A stretch of 13,544 nucleotides of DNA from JBCCTX01 sp964468435 (GTDB lineage Bacteria; Bacteroidota; Bacteroidia; J057): assembly GCA_964468435.1 (NCBI GenBank), contig CAYXVE010000089.1, positions 1-13,544 of the forward strand. The letters are read 5' to 3'. The position numbers and the translations under genes were made by a program. Shown here one piece after another: positions 1 to 7,818 of the stretch. Within the stretch, counting starts at the first letter, position 1. Each line of letters starts with the position of its first letter. The notes under the pieces are model-generated. The model worked only from the letters and a program-made list of their open reading frames with translations. It searched no databases and was not told where the DNA came from.

Positions 1-32
1 ATCGTTATTACAAATTAAGAAAAAAGAAATAT

Positions 33-728
33 ATGCGATTGTATAGCGGATTCGTCAAAAAATGGTGGTTATTGATAGGCGTTTTAGTTCCTTTGACTGT
101 ATTTGGGCAGGAGAATATGAAGAAACCCGAAATTTATCAATTCTCTGGTCTGATAGTGAGTGCCTCCACAGGAGATTCTATCCCATATGCTACAGTAAGA
201 GTTAAGACGACACGGCAAGGAATACTCAGTAATGTGTCTGGATTTTTTAGCATACCCGTGTCGGAAAATGACACCCTGGTATTTGACCATGTAGGCTTTT
301 ATCCTTATGAACTGATCATCAAAGACTATCTTGAGGACTATCCACAAAAAAACACACAATACATTTACAGCATTATCTATATGCTGGAAGATACTGTAAC
401 CCTTCCAACAGTAAATATCTTTCCTTACGATACGCCAGAAGAGTTAAAAACCGCAGTAGTCAATATGGAAATACCTGATGACTCACCGGAAGCCATAGCT
501 TCGAGAAATATGGACCCCAGGCTGATGTACAGTATTATCAGTTCACTGCCTATGGATTCTGGTGAGCGGATAATGGTCAATCGCCAGATGTATTACGACT
601 ACTATCGCCAACAGAATATCGTACCTACGATTGGTCTGGATCCCATTGCGGCCACAAGGTTGCTTCAATACGCAGTTGATAAAGCTCAAAAGAAGAAAAA
701 TAAGGGTCTCAACTATTGGGAAGAGTAG
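33..728 (+). CDS. Secreted CarboxypepD_reg-like domain protein
   Basis: The 231-residue product starts with a Sec signal peptide: two lysines at 9-10, a hydrophobic core around 11-24, and likely cleavage in VFGQ near residues 23-26. Residues about 37-120 look like a carboxypeptidase regulatory-like (CarboxypepD_reg-like) beta-sandwich: an FSGLIVS strand, a TGDSIPYATV segment, SNVSGFFSI around 66-74 and DHVGFYPYE around 85-93. This is the fold found at the N-terminus of many Bacteroidota outer-membrane proteins, but no TonB-dependent barrel follows. Residues 130-231 match no family I know; they are acidic, then tyrosine- and lysine-rich (MYYDYYRQQ at 186-194, KKKNK at 220-224). It is probably periplasmic or surface-associated. 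The start is the first ATG after an A-rich leader and gives a complete signal peptide. The next gene begins 3 nt after its stop, so the two are likely cotranscribed. The fold call is fairly secure; the role is unknown. Confidence 0.8.
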   Translation: MRLYSGFVKKWWLLIGVLVPLTVFGQENMKKPEIYQFSGLIVSASTGDSIPYATVRVKTTRQGILSNVSGFFSIPVSENDTLVFDHVGFYPYELIIKDYLEDYPQKNTQYIYSIIYMLEDTVTLPTVNIFPYDTPEELKTAVVNMEIPDDSPEAIASRNMDPRLMYSIISSLPMDSGERIMVNRQMYYDYYRQQNIVPTIGLDPIAATRLLQYAVDKAQKKKNKGLNYWEE

Positions 729-731
729 CGG

Positions 732-1331
732 ATGTTCAACTCAGTTCAGGAATTAATTTCACATATACAAACCTGTACATACTGTCAAAAGGATTTACCC
801 AAGGGTGCAAATCCCATCTTCCGCATACATCCCAAGGTGCATATCCTGATTATCAGCCAGGCGCCGGGAAGTATTGCGCACGAATCGGGGATACCATGGG
901 ATGATCCTGGGGGAGAACGGCTAAGAAGCTGGCTGGGGTTGAGTTATCAGGCATTTTACAACACTTATTATGCTCAAATAGGTATTCTGCCTATAGGGTT
1001 ATGCTATCCGGGGAAGGGTAAAAGTGGGGACTTACCTCCTATGCCAGCATGTGCTCCCAAATGGCATGGTCCTGCACGGCGGTTCATGCCGAATGTTCAA
1101 CTGACCTTGTTAGTGGGGCGCTTCGCTCAGCGGTATTACCTGGGCAATCTGCAGGAAAAAAGCCTAACCGAGACTGTCAAAAATTGGCAGACCTATCTGC
1201 AAAAAGGCTACTTCCCATTACCTCATCCCTCGCCCAGAAACAGAATCTGGATGCGACAAAATCCATGGTTTGAGCAAGAAGTAGTCGGTCAGTTACAGCT
1301 GAAATGCCATGAGATATTGCAAAACGGTTAA
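732..1331 (+). CDS. Uracil-DNA glycosylase superfamily protein with probable Fe-S cluster
   Basis: The 199-residue product belongs to the uracil-DNA glycosylase superfamily, DNA-repair enzymes that remove damaged or misincorporated bases. The first active-site motif is SQAPG at 42-46, continuing into HESGIPWDDPGGERL (50-64); the second is HPSPRN at 165-170, just before an IWMRQNPWFE stretch (172-181). LPPMPACAPKWH at 101-112 and LTETV at 145-149 are also characteristic of this uracil-DNA-glycosylase-like subgroup. Cysteines at 15, 18, 91 and 107 give C-X2-C, a long gap, then C-X15-C, the spacing reported for the [4Fe-4S] cluster of family 4 enzymes. Position 43 is Gln where family 4 has Glu (GEAPG), so activity on uracil cannot be assumed. 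The length is normal for the subgroup. The ATG lies 3 nt after the preceding stop, implying translation from the same transcript. Confidence 0.85.
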   Translation: MFNSVQELISHIQTCTYCQKDLPKGANPIFRIHPKVHILIISQAPGSIAHESGIPWDDPGGERLRSWLGLSYQAFYNTYYAQIGILPIGLCYPGKGKSGDLPPMPACAPKWHGPARRFMPNVQLTLLVGRFAQRYYLGNLQEKSLTETVKNWQTYLQKGYFPLPHPSPRNRIWMRQNPWFEQEVVGQLQLKCHEILQNG

Positions 1332-1388
1332 CCTGCGTTTTTGATCAATAACAATCAGGGATCTGCTAAGGGCTAGGTTCGCTACGAT

Positions 1389-4300
1389 CTAATAATCTTT
1401 TAGCTTCATTTCCTTGGATTTAATCCCTACACTAGATTGTAGACCTGAAATGATAGATTTGACCCAAAACACCAACACCGCCTTTTCTTCTTCTCGTTCA
1501 AATCCTATATGTCCGATCCGCAGAAAACGACGGGGATTATCTTTACGGACGACAAAAGCATTGGCAAAGCCCGAACCCACTTTTTGTACCACGCCTTGTT
1601 CCCGGGTCATATTATGGCTGAGTAGATTGACTTTCAAATCATTATAATAAAGACGCATTCGTCCATTACTACGGTATTTATCCGCTTTGAAGCGAAATTT
1701 TGCTTGGTGGATCTTACCACTGGTAACACTGACAAAGCCTGTATTCTCCAGGATAGGATTCAGATGTGTCGCAGGTATCGCTCCAACTTCTCCTTCAAAG
1801 GAATGTACATGATTCGTATCTCGCCACGGAAAACGCACAGTAGCTTCCATATGAGCTTTATCCATCAGTTTCCCCTCAGCCCTGATTACTCCTTTCGGAT
1901 GCTGCACAATCCAAAAGGGATTATTGGTGACAGGCGATATTTTTAGATCAGTTTCAGATAACTCAAACCATGCAATGGTATCTGTATCCGGATTGCGTTC
2001 TTCATAAAGCACATGACCATCATAGACTTTGACCGTATCGAGATGAACAGCAGTAGAGAGTTCCTGTAGTGCCTGCCAGGGCATAGGAGGACGCTTCCAT
2101 TCTGGGAAAGGAAGCCTTTTGTCCTTGTAAATATAAAATTGGGGAAGGTATATGCTTAATTCATGTGCTTCTAGTCCTGTCTGTCTGTAAAGATGATCCA
2201 CATCCAATCCCCGAATGTCTATTCTTGGAATCAGAACGTCCCACCTATCCATAATATATCCCCGCTTGCGTGCAAACTGATATTTTCCATATCGGGGCGT
2301 AATCTTCAGGCTGTCTATGAAGAAATAATTACTTCGGGAAAAAAGACCTACTTTAGCTGTCTCTATGCTATACAGGGAAGTATCAGGCATCGGAATCTCA
2401 TAATCCCGAAGGATAAAAGCAAAATCTTTGGCGAATAAATAGGCGTTATCCAGCCGCTCATAAGCAAGAGAATCCATCCTGAAATCAAAGGCATAAAAAG
2501 AAAAATCCTCAAATCCGATCGGTTTGATATCTTTTCCACTCAGTACAAAGCGTGCGTTTTCAATCGCTATATCTTCAATATCTATATAGTTCAAGATCCT
2601 GGCCAGATCAGGATAGGGGTCTCGAGGGATAAAGTCTCTTTGATCCAGACCTTCTCGCTGAATATCTCTCCGCTCAGGCCTACGGTGGACAATTAAATGT
2701 ATATTGGGTTTTATCAATTTCAATCCGCTGAGATCCATTACCTGATCAAAATATAGTTGCGTAATATTAATCCCGTTCAGTTGTACCCTGTCCAACAACA
2801 ATTCCACCTCCACTGCATCATTGCGGCTTGCAGGAAGGGATTCCAATCTCACACTATCTGCATAAAATATTGAATCGGATGTAGACAAACCAATATCTCT
2901 GAACTCAAAGCGGTAAGTACTGTCAGGAAGTGTGATCGAATATTTACTTACATCTACATTTACAGCAATATTATCAGCTATGAATGGCTTATTGACACGT
3001 GTACGGGAAAGTGAATCTACCTTCCATCCATCGATGGAAACAAAAATATCTTTGGCGACAAAATCCTGTTGTCCCTGTTGACTACCTGGCAAGGTAAATG
3101 CTCCCTGATTCAAGCGAAGCTTTTCAATACTCAATTCAGATACAAAAGGAGAAATAAGCGGATATAAATCAAAATCTGATAAAGTATCCATTTGCTGGGG
3201 TTGAAATGGAACGATTTTTTCGGGCATGAATGTCAGACTAGGACGATCTATCATGAATCTAGAGAAGTGTGCCTTTTGGGATGTAAGTATTTCATACAGA
3301 TTGACACCATCTATCTGGAAGCCTGGAATATTGAGCTTCCATCGATCATTTGTAGTATTTTCATATAAAGGATAGAGGCGAATGGAATCAATCGCAAAAT
3401 TTTGCTGACTAGCAGAGTAACCCATTCGCTTAAATGTTACCTGGTGTAGACTGTCTGGAAGAGACATGGTATAATCGTCCAGCCAAAAGAACAGATCCTT
3501 TGTCATAAACAAATTATCTGCATCCATGTGGGAGGTGGAATCCACGTGGAATTGAAGCGCACGCAGAGATAGATGAGGAATGTGAATGCTACTTTTTGAG
3601 TGCTCAGGGAAGGGCTGAAGTCTCAACGAGAAGTCTTCCAGAAAGACTGTATCAAAGTGAAAACTATGGAGATGTTCCTTAAACTTTGAATAGATATCCA
3701 GTGTAGCCAAATCCAGGAGAGACTCATTTTGTGAGGGTTGCAACTGTCTTACCTTCACTCCAGCCTGTGGGATATGCAGAAGATGAATATCGAGATCCTT
3801 TTCAGTAATAGCCTTCTTCATATCCAGTCCTTTGATATCAATTTCAGGTAGATATATTTCATATACTGTACTATTCTGAAGTATTATGTTACGTGGTGTG
3901 ATATACACATTTTTTAAGGAGATGGTGGAATCTTTTGATAATACTTCTATCTGCTGTGTACGGATGTCATACGAACTGTCAGGCAGCGTCCAGTATTGAT
4001 CTTCGAGTTTAAACCCTATCTCTATATCATTCCTGTTAAACAATCCATCCAGTTTATGAATATCCTCTTCGCTGAAAAGAAAATCATCAATCTTCAGCAC
4101 CAGTTCTTGTAGTTGAACGACATGATAGGGCGAACGACTTGAATCACTTAGACGTAATTTCCCTTCTCCTATCAATATATGCTGTACATGAATACTATCC
4201 AGATATGAGGGTAGGAATTTAGCTTTTTCAATTGGTTGCTGATCCGAATATAAGTTTTTCTGATCATTCCGCCTTTTTCTGGAAAAATCCACCACAGGTT

Positions 4301-5765
4301 GATCGAGCCATAATGAATCCAGGGATAGTTTGCCTGTATTCCACCATTGTGGGAGATTAATCTCAGAAATATGGAGCATAGGAATATGCATACCATATTG
4401 ATAGTTCAAGTTATTCTGATTGGTAGTCAGACTCAGATCGATAAGTTGAAGACGCTTCCCTCTGGTTGAGTAAGCTACTTTGGCCATATTTACTTGATGA
4501 AAACTGTCTGGCAGATTTGTCATCAGACGATCAAGCTGTATATCAATCTGTTCACTACACAAAACTCTATCTCTGTAAGTATGTGAATCAGGATGAATAG
4601 ACATCGAATAGAAATGAGCAGAGAAGCTATCAATACTGGCATGAAAAGGTTCATTTTCCAACCAAAGTGCTGACACCAATCTAGCATTTCTAATCATCAT
4701 TCTATGAGTTGAAAAATGCTTAAGATAAGGGCTTACATACCTATACAGGTCATTGGAGGATTTGAAGGCTGGCATTTGAGATTTTCCGCCAGATTTTGCC
4801 TTACCGGAAAGGTATATCTCAGGATTTTGGATCAGAATGGAATCCAGAGAAGCCATACGGTCAAAAAATATTTCTCCAGGCCGGAATCCTTTGATCTCCA
4901 GATATGGGATTTCGAGAATGATATTAGCAGGAGCATTTTTCAGATCATCCAGGTCATACTCCTGATAGGGATGAATTTTTAGTTTTTCGATCCACAATCT
5001 TTCTTCATCTGTGGCATATCCAAGATGCTGGGCCTGTATCTGATAATTGCTATCAGGAAGTATCACCTTGTAAGCTGTGATGTTTACCGAAAAATCAAGA
5101 TAATCCGCATACAGAGGCCGGTTACTTCTCCGAAAAGAGGTAGAATCTACCTGTATGTTTTTCAGGAAAAGCGAAACCTCCTTCGCATCAAAATGGTTTG
5201 CTTCTCCCGGATTTCCAACATGTAGTTTTCCCTTATCGATTTCAAACTCATTGATGTAGATACCTTTCAATCTGGGCGTGATCAATTGATAGAGATCGTT
5301 AATCTCCATCGATGTATGGATTGAGTCTTTCTTGGGTTGTGAGGAAGGAAATGATAAATAAATGAAAGGCTCGGATAAATAGATTCGCTCCAGGAATATC
5401 TCATCTTTTCTGAAAAGGCGAACAAAGTCGAGGAACTTTATATGTATTTCAGGAACATAGATACTGGAAAGAAAAGGAGATTCACCTTCAACCTGTATGC
5501 TTTCCAGCTGAGTAGAATCGATCTTAAGGTTGAGATGTCGTATATCAAGAGATTGGTTGTGGAAGCTAAAGTGTACATTAAGACTATCCACCTGATATAG
5601 CCCCCCTGTTACCAGAGTTACACCTTTCGTCAGAGAACGTTCAAAAATTGGATTGATCCAGATCCATAAAAGAACCTGTAGTATAGCAATCAATCCCAGT
5701 AAACCCAACAATCCCCAATGCCATATTCTACGCCATTTCATCGTGCTCCCGCTTAATTTTGTCAT
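1389..5765 (-). CDS. Giant AsmA-like envelope protein with internal repeats
   Basis: The 1458-residue product has one N-terminal membrane segment (about 17-38) and no other, so the bulk should lie in the periplasm, anchored in the inner membrane. The last ~250 residues resemble the AsmA/DUF748-like C-terminus: VIRAEGKLMDKAHMEATVRF (1293-1312), VTSGKIHQAKFRFK (1347-1360), RLYYNDLKVNLL (1371-1382), and a closing region with NPRRFLRIGHIGFERE (1410-1425). Between these, an LPDS-type motif recurs at residues 236, 418, 594, 769, 946 and 1126 (last copy MPDT), each followed by a short beta stretch, then a DSL-x-I-x-P element, then an IP-x-I-x-I-x-G strand. Period is 175-182 residues. AsmA-like proteins are implicated in phospholipid transport and outer-membrane homeostasis; this role is inferred. 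The start is either ATG 5765 or ATG 5741 (residue 9, MKWRRIW); a TATCTTTG at 5775-5768 favours the shorter form if it is the promoter. Confidence 0.85.
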   Translation of the reverse strand: MTKLSGSTMKWRRIWHWGLLGLLGLIAILQVLLWIWINPIFERSLTKGVTLVTGGLYQVDSLNVHFSFHNQSLDIRHLNLKIDSTQLESIQVEGESPFLSSIYVPEIHIKFLDFVRLFRKDEIFLERIYLSEPFIYLSFPSSQPKKDSIHTSMEINDLYQLITPRLKGIYINEFEIDKGKLHVGNPGEANHFDAKEVSLFLKNIQVDSTSFRRSNRPLYADYLDFSVNITAYKVILPDSNYQIQAQHLGYATDEERLWIEKLKIHPYQEYDLDDLKNAPANIILEIPYLEIKGFRPGEIFFDRMASLDSILIQNPEIYLSGKAKSGGKSQMPAFKSSNDLYRYVSPYLKHFSTHRMMIRNARLVSALWLENEPFHASIDSFSAHFYSMSIHPDSHTYRDRVLCSEQIDIQLDRLMTNLPDSFHQVNMAKVAYSTRGKRLQLIDLSLTTNQNNLNYQYGMHIPMLHISEINLPQWWNTGKLSLDSLWLDQPVVDFSRKRRNDQKNLYSDQQPIEKAKFLPSYLDSIHVQHILIGEGKLRLSDSSRSPYHVVQLQELVLKIDDFLFSEEDIHKLDGLFNRNDIEIGFKLEDQYWTLPDSSYDIRTQQIEVLSKDSTISLKNVYITPRNIILQNSTVYEIYLPEIDIKGLDMKKAITEKDLDIHLLHIPQAGVKVRQLQPSQNESLLDLATLDIYSKFKEHLHSFHFDTVFLEDFSLRLQPFPEHSKSSIHIPHLSLRALQFHVDSTSHMDADNLFMTKDLFFWLDDYTMSLPDSLHQVTFKRMGYSASQQNFAIDSIRLYPLYENTTNDRWKLNIPGFQIDGVNLYEILTSQKAHFSRFMIDRPSLTFMPEKIVPFQPQQMDTLSDFDLYPLISPFVSELSIEKLRLNQGAFTLPGSQQGQQDFVAKDIFVSIDGWKVDSLSRTRVNKPFIADNIAVNVDVSKYSITLPDSTYRFEFRDIGLSTSDSIFYADSVRLESLPASRNDAVEVELLLDRVQLNGINITQLYFDQVMDLSGLKLIKPNIHLIVHRRPERRDIQREGLDQRDFIPRDPYPDLARILNYIDIEDIAIENARFVLSGKDIKPIGFEDFSFYAFDFRMDSLAYERLDNAYLFAKDFAFILRDYEIPMPDTSLYSIETAKVGLFSRSNYFFIDSLKITPRYGKYQFARKRGYIMDRWDVLIPRIDIRGLDVDHLYRQTGLEAHELSIYLPQFYIYKDKRLPFPEWKRPPMPWQALQELSTAVHLDTVKVYDGHVLYEERNPDTDTIAWFELSETDLKISPVTNNPFWIVQHPKGVIRAEGKLMDKAHMEATVRFPWRDTNHVHSFEGEVGAIPATHLNPILENTGFVSVTSGKIHQAKFRFKADKYRSNGRMRLYYNDLKVNLLSHNMTREQGVVQKVGSGFANAFVVRKDNPRRFLRIGHIGFEREEEKAVLVFWVKSIISGLQSSVGIKSKEMKLKDY

Positions 5766-5767
5766 TT

Positions 5768-5775
5768 CAAAGATA
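5768..5775 (-). promoter_or_regulatory. Candidate -7 element (TATCTTTG) before the AsmA-like gene
   Basis: On the minus strand TATCTTTG fits the Bacteroidota -7 consensus TAnnTTTG exactly. It ends only 2 nt before the first possible start codon at 5765. A transcript from it would begin near that codon and would suit translation from the second ATG at 5741. I see no TTTG-type -33 element at the usual distance upstream, and an 8-mer with two free positions can arise by chance, so this is weak. Confidence 0.3.
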
Positions 5776-5885
5776 GTAAATTGTTGGGGACTTCATTTGT
5801 TATACACAGCTGTATGCTCGTATTAAATCTTCCTAGTAATGAAAATGATTGATACTGATACCTAATCCTGTCAGGCTACAAGCTA

Positions 5886-6770
5886 CTATCTTTCAGATAT
5901 TTTCGTCCAGTATCGTACGAGGCCAGATACGCTCATCCAGGCTGGATTTGCTGCACCATACTGGCGCACACCTCGCTCATCGAGGCCTGCCTCCCTGAGC
6001 TGATTATCGGTGTAAGCCTGAAAAGCAGGTGTCATGGTTTCGATATCCTGTCCTGCTTCCATCCTGACCTTAACCCAGTTGGACCAGTCGGCCAACATTT
6101 CTTCCAGGTGCTTCAGATGCTCCTTAATCCTAGTAATCTGACCATAATGTGTAATATAGAGTTCTTCCGGCTGTATTGCTCTGATTCGTCTTAACGATCT
6201 ATGCCAGGCTTCAACATCTATGTCAGGTGGTGGACAAGGAGGGACTACCGGACCTCCATCGATCTTACATCCTGCGACATCACCTGTAAACAGGGCTCGG
6301 TCCCATTGCCAGGCTATGTGGTGTTTGGCGTGGCCAGGTGTATGCCAGGCTTTGAATAGATGAGCACCTATTGTGAACTCAGTCTCATCCTCCACTGATA
6401 CTAAACGATCTTCGTTTATTGCCTTCATAATCCCCCATAAAAATTCCATCTGATCTCCATAGATTCTTTTTGCGGAATTGTATAACCGCTCTGGATCTTT
6501 TAAATGTTTGTAACCTGCCGGATGAACATATATAGTCGCTCCAAGTTCTGCCAAAGCCCAGGCTGCGCCTGCATGATCAAAATGGATATGGGTGAGTAAT
6601 ACATGCCTGATATCCCTGGGAGCGAACCCCAGATCCTCCAGGCCTTCACGTAAGTGGTCAAATACCGAATAAGGACCGCTTTCTACCAATACCAGTCCTT
6701 CTTCCGTCTCTATGAGATAGGATGCGATAACCCCATCCAGCATAAAATGAAGATCTATTGTGTAAAACAT
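5886..6770 (-). CDS. MBL-fold metallo-hydrolase
   Basis: The 294-residue product is a metallo-beta-lactamase-fold hydrolase. The metal-binding set is complete: HIHFDH at 61-66, His147 in TPGHAKHH, Asp164 in FTGD, and His208 in ITHYG. These should bind two metal ions, usually zinc, in a soluble cytoplasmic enzyme; no signal peptide is present. The strand before the first motif reads VESGP (29-33) where many relatives have a D-T-G turn. A proline-rich segment, GGPVVPPCPPPDID at 172-185, and a ~80-residue helical C-terminal extension mark a recognisable but uncharacterised subgroup of the COG0491 type. The substrate cannot be read from sequence; hydrolysis of a thioester, lactone or similar ester is plausible. 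The stop lies 120 nt before the AsmA-like gene on the same strand, so cotranscription is possible but not shown. A perfect short inverted repeat touches the start codon. Confidence 0.88.
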   Translation of the reverse strand: MFYTIDLHFMLDGVIASYLIETEEGLVLVESGPYSVFDHLREGLEDLGFAPRDIRHVLLTHIHFDHAGAAWALAELGATIYVHPAGYKHLKDPERLYNSAKRIYGDQMEFLWGIMKAINEDRLVSVEDETEFTIGAHLFKAWHTPGHAKHHIAWQWDRALFTGDVAGCKIDGGPVVPPCPPPDIDVEAWHRSLRRIRAIQPEELYITHYGQITRIKEHLKHLEEMLADWSNWVKVRMEAGQDIETMTPAFQAYTDNQLREAGLDERGVRQYGAANPAWMSVSGLVRYWTKISER

Positions 6771-6787
6771 TTTAAACCCAGTTTAAA
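6771..6787. promoter_or_regulatory. Inverted repeat abutting the MBL-hydrolase start codon
   Basis: TTTAAAC-CCA-GTTTAAA is a perfect 7-bp inverted repeat with a 3-nt centre. It lies directly before the start codon of the MBL hydrolase on the minus strand, within a 134-bp A+T-rich divergent intergenic region (6771-6904) that must also hold the promoter of the + strand gene at 6905. It could be an operator or a weak hairpin at the ribosome-binding region. In A+T-rich DNA such repeats can occur by chance. I see no clean TAnnTTTG promoter element in either direction. Confidence 0.3.
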
Positions 6788-6904
6788 AATATAACAAGTG
6801 CCAAATATTTTGTATTGAATTTTTATGATAAAAATATTTTATTTGAAATAAAATTACTAACAAATTGTTTAGCCTAAAATACGATATTAATAAACATAAG
6901 TGCC

Positions 6905-7807
6905 ATGTGTTCTATGAGAAAAGTATTTTTTTCACTATTCGCCATATATTGGCTTACCTATCTGTCTGTATGCTCCCAAACAGGCAATATACTTAATTGT
7001 GAGAATGTATATCAGGTTAAGGAATCTACTACCTTGGTGGTACTGGATGATTCATCCACAACCTACAATGAGATAGTCAGGCAAACCATTGATCAATACT
7101 GGACCATTTCCCCTATCAAATACATCTTCCGCTATGAGTTGGAATTATACTTAGGGGAACGGGAATACACGATGATTTTAAAAAACGGTGCAACACGGAT
7201 TGAGCGACGTGCTGCAGGTAGTTCGGAAATCCAATTCAATGAAATCGGGATCTACCCATGCAATAGAGGATATTCTTTAAGTAATTATCATGCAAGAGAT
7301 GCCTATGCAAAGATCAGAGTATCTGATATAGATCAACCAGCAACCTATTTGTACAAGCTAAAAGCGCTAATACCTGCTATGCACCTGTATCTTTTATATC
7401 TCGATCAGGGAGAAATCAACAAAAATAATTTCCAAAAACAGTTGGATAAATGGATGAATGACAGTCCTCAGGTGACTCATGATATGACTTTATACGTCCC
7501 GCTTGAGGAAATGCCTCCACGATTCAACAATCAAGAATCATTTGAGAGATATTACGATCACCCTGTCCGGGTTGTCCCCAGAGATACGATCCAACATGTG
7601 CTAAGTGATGCCCTGGAAAACGTAGCAATTTTGAATATCCACCCTGACCTGGCTGACATACAGGTAATCGCGTCAAATGGTCACATTCTATATGCAGCCC
7701 CTACCCTGACGTACAAAGTCCTCTCTACAGATGATATCATAAATTTATCAAGAGTAGTGTCGGGAAGAAAGCCTCGTAAAGGGTTGATAAAAATACTCAA
7801 CAACTGA
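6905..7807 (+). CDS. Secreted protein of unknown function
   Basis: The 300-residue product carries an N-terminal signal peptide (RK at 5-6, hydrophobic run about 8-22, likely cleavage near VCS-QT at 22-25). The LSVC stretch has a cysteine in roughly lipobox position, but valine precedes it, so a lipoprotein is less likely than a soluble periplasmic protein. The mature part has no motif I recognise. Visible features are VVLDDSSTTYNEIVRQTID (45-63), an aromatic YWTISPIKYIFRYELELYLG stretch (65-84), a hydrophobic ALIPAMHLYLLYLDQGE segment (154-170), and a basic C-terminus (GRKPRKGLIK, 287-296). There are no further membrane spans. Translation could start at 6905 or at the second ATG at 6914, which gives a conventional MRKVFF signal start. 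The gene stands alone between divergent and convergent neighbours, ending 8 nt from the opposing Omp85 gene. That it is a real gene is likely from length and the signal peptide. Confidence 0.75.
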   Translation: MCSMRKVFFSLFAIYWLTYLSVCSQTGNILNCENVYQVKESTTLVVLDDSSTTYNEIVRQTIDQYWTISPIKYIFRYELELYLGEREYTMILKNGATRIERRAAGSSEIQFNEIGIYPCNRGYSLSNYHARDAYAKIRVSDIDQPATYLYKLKALIPAMHLYLLYLDQGEINKNNFQKQLDKWMNDSPQVTHDMTLYVPLEEMPPRFNNQESFERYYDHPVRVVPRDTIQHVLSDALENVAILNIHPDLADIQVIASNGHILYAAPTLTYKVLSTDDIINLSRVVSGRKPRKGLIKILNN

Positions 7808-7818
7808 TTTAAAAATCA
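7805..7818. repeat. Inverted repeat joining two convergent stop codons
   Basis: TGATTT-AA-AAATCA is a perfect 6-bp inverted repeat. Its left end is the TGA stop of the + strand gene and its right end (TCA) is the TGA stop of the - strand Omp85 gene. It could form a small hairpin in either transcript, but the stem is almost all A-T and short, so it would be a poor intrinsic terminator. No better terminator is visible in this 8-nt gap. Confidence 0.3.

Noticed and set aside
84..359. A 91-residue open frame on the minus strand inside the CarboxypepD_reg-like gene
   Set aside because: It is fully antisense to a gene with a signal peptide and a recognisable domain, and its product shows no motif.
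1332..1388. Intrinsic terminator between the convergent glycosylase and AsmA-like genes
   Set aside because: Only short scattered complementarity is visible, with no G+C-rich stem followed by a T run.
4716..4982. An 88-residue + strand open frame inside the AsmA-like gene, with several similar ones along that gene
   Set aside because: They lie opposite a continuous 1458-codon frame with conserved repeats; their products have no recognisable features.
5776..5885. ACAGCTGT palindrome (5806-5813) and a TGATAC doublet between the MBL and AsmA-like genes
   Set aside because: Both are too short, and neither has the position or partner site of a known element.
6905..6976. Lipoprotein signal (LSVC) in the secreted unknown protein
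   Set aside because: Valine at the position before cysteine is poor for a lipobox; a normal signal-peptidase site right after it fits better.
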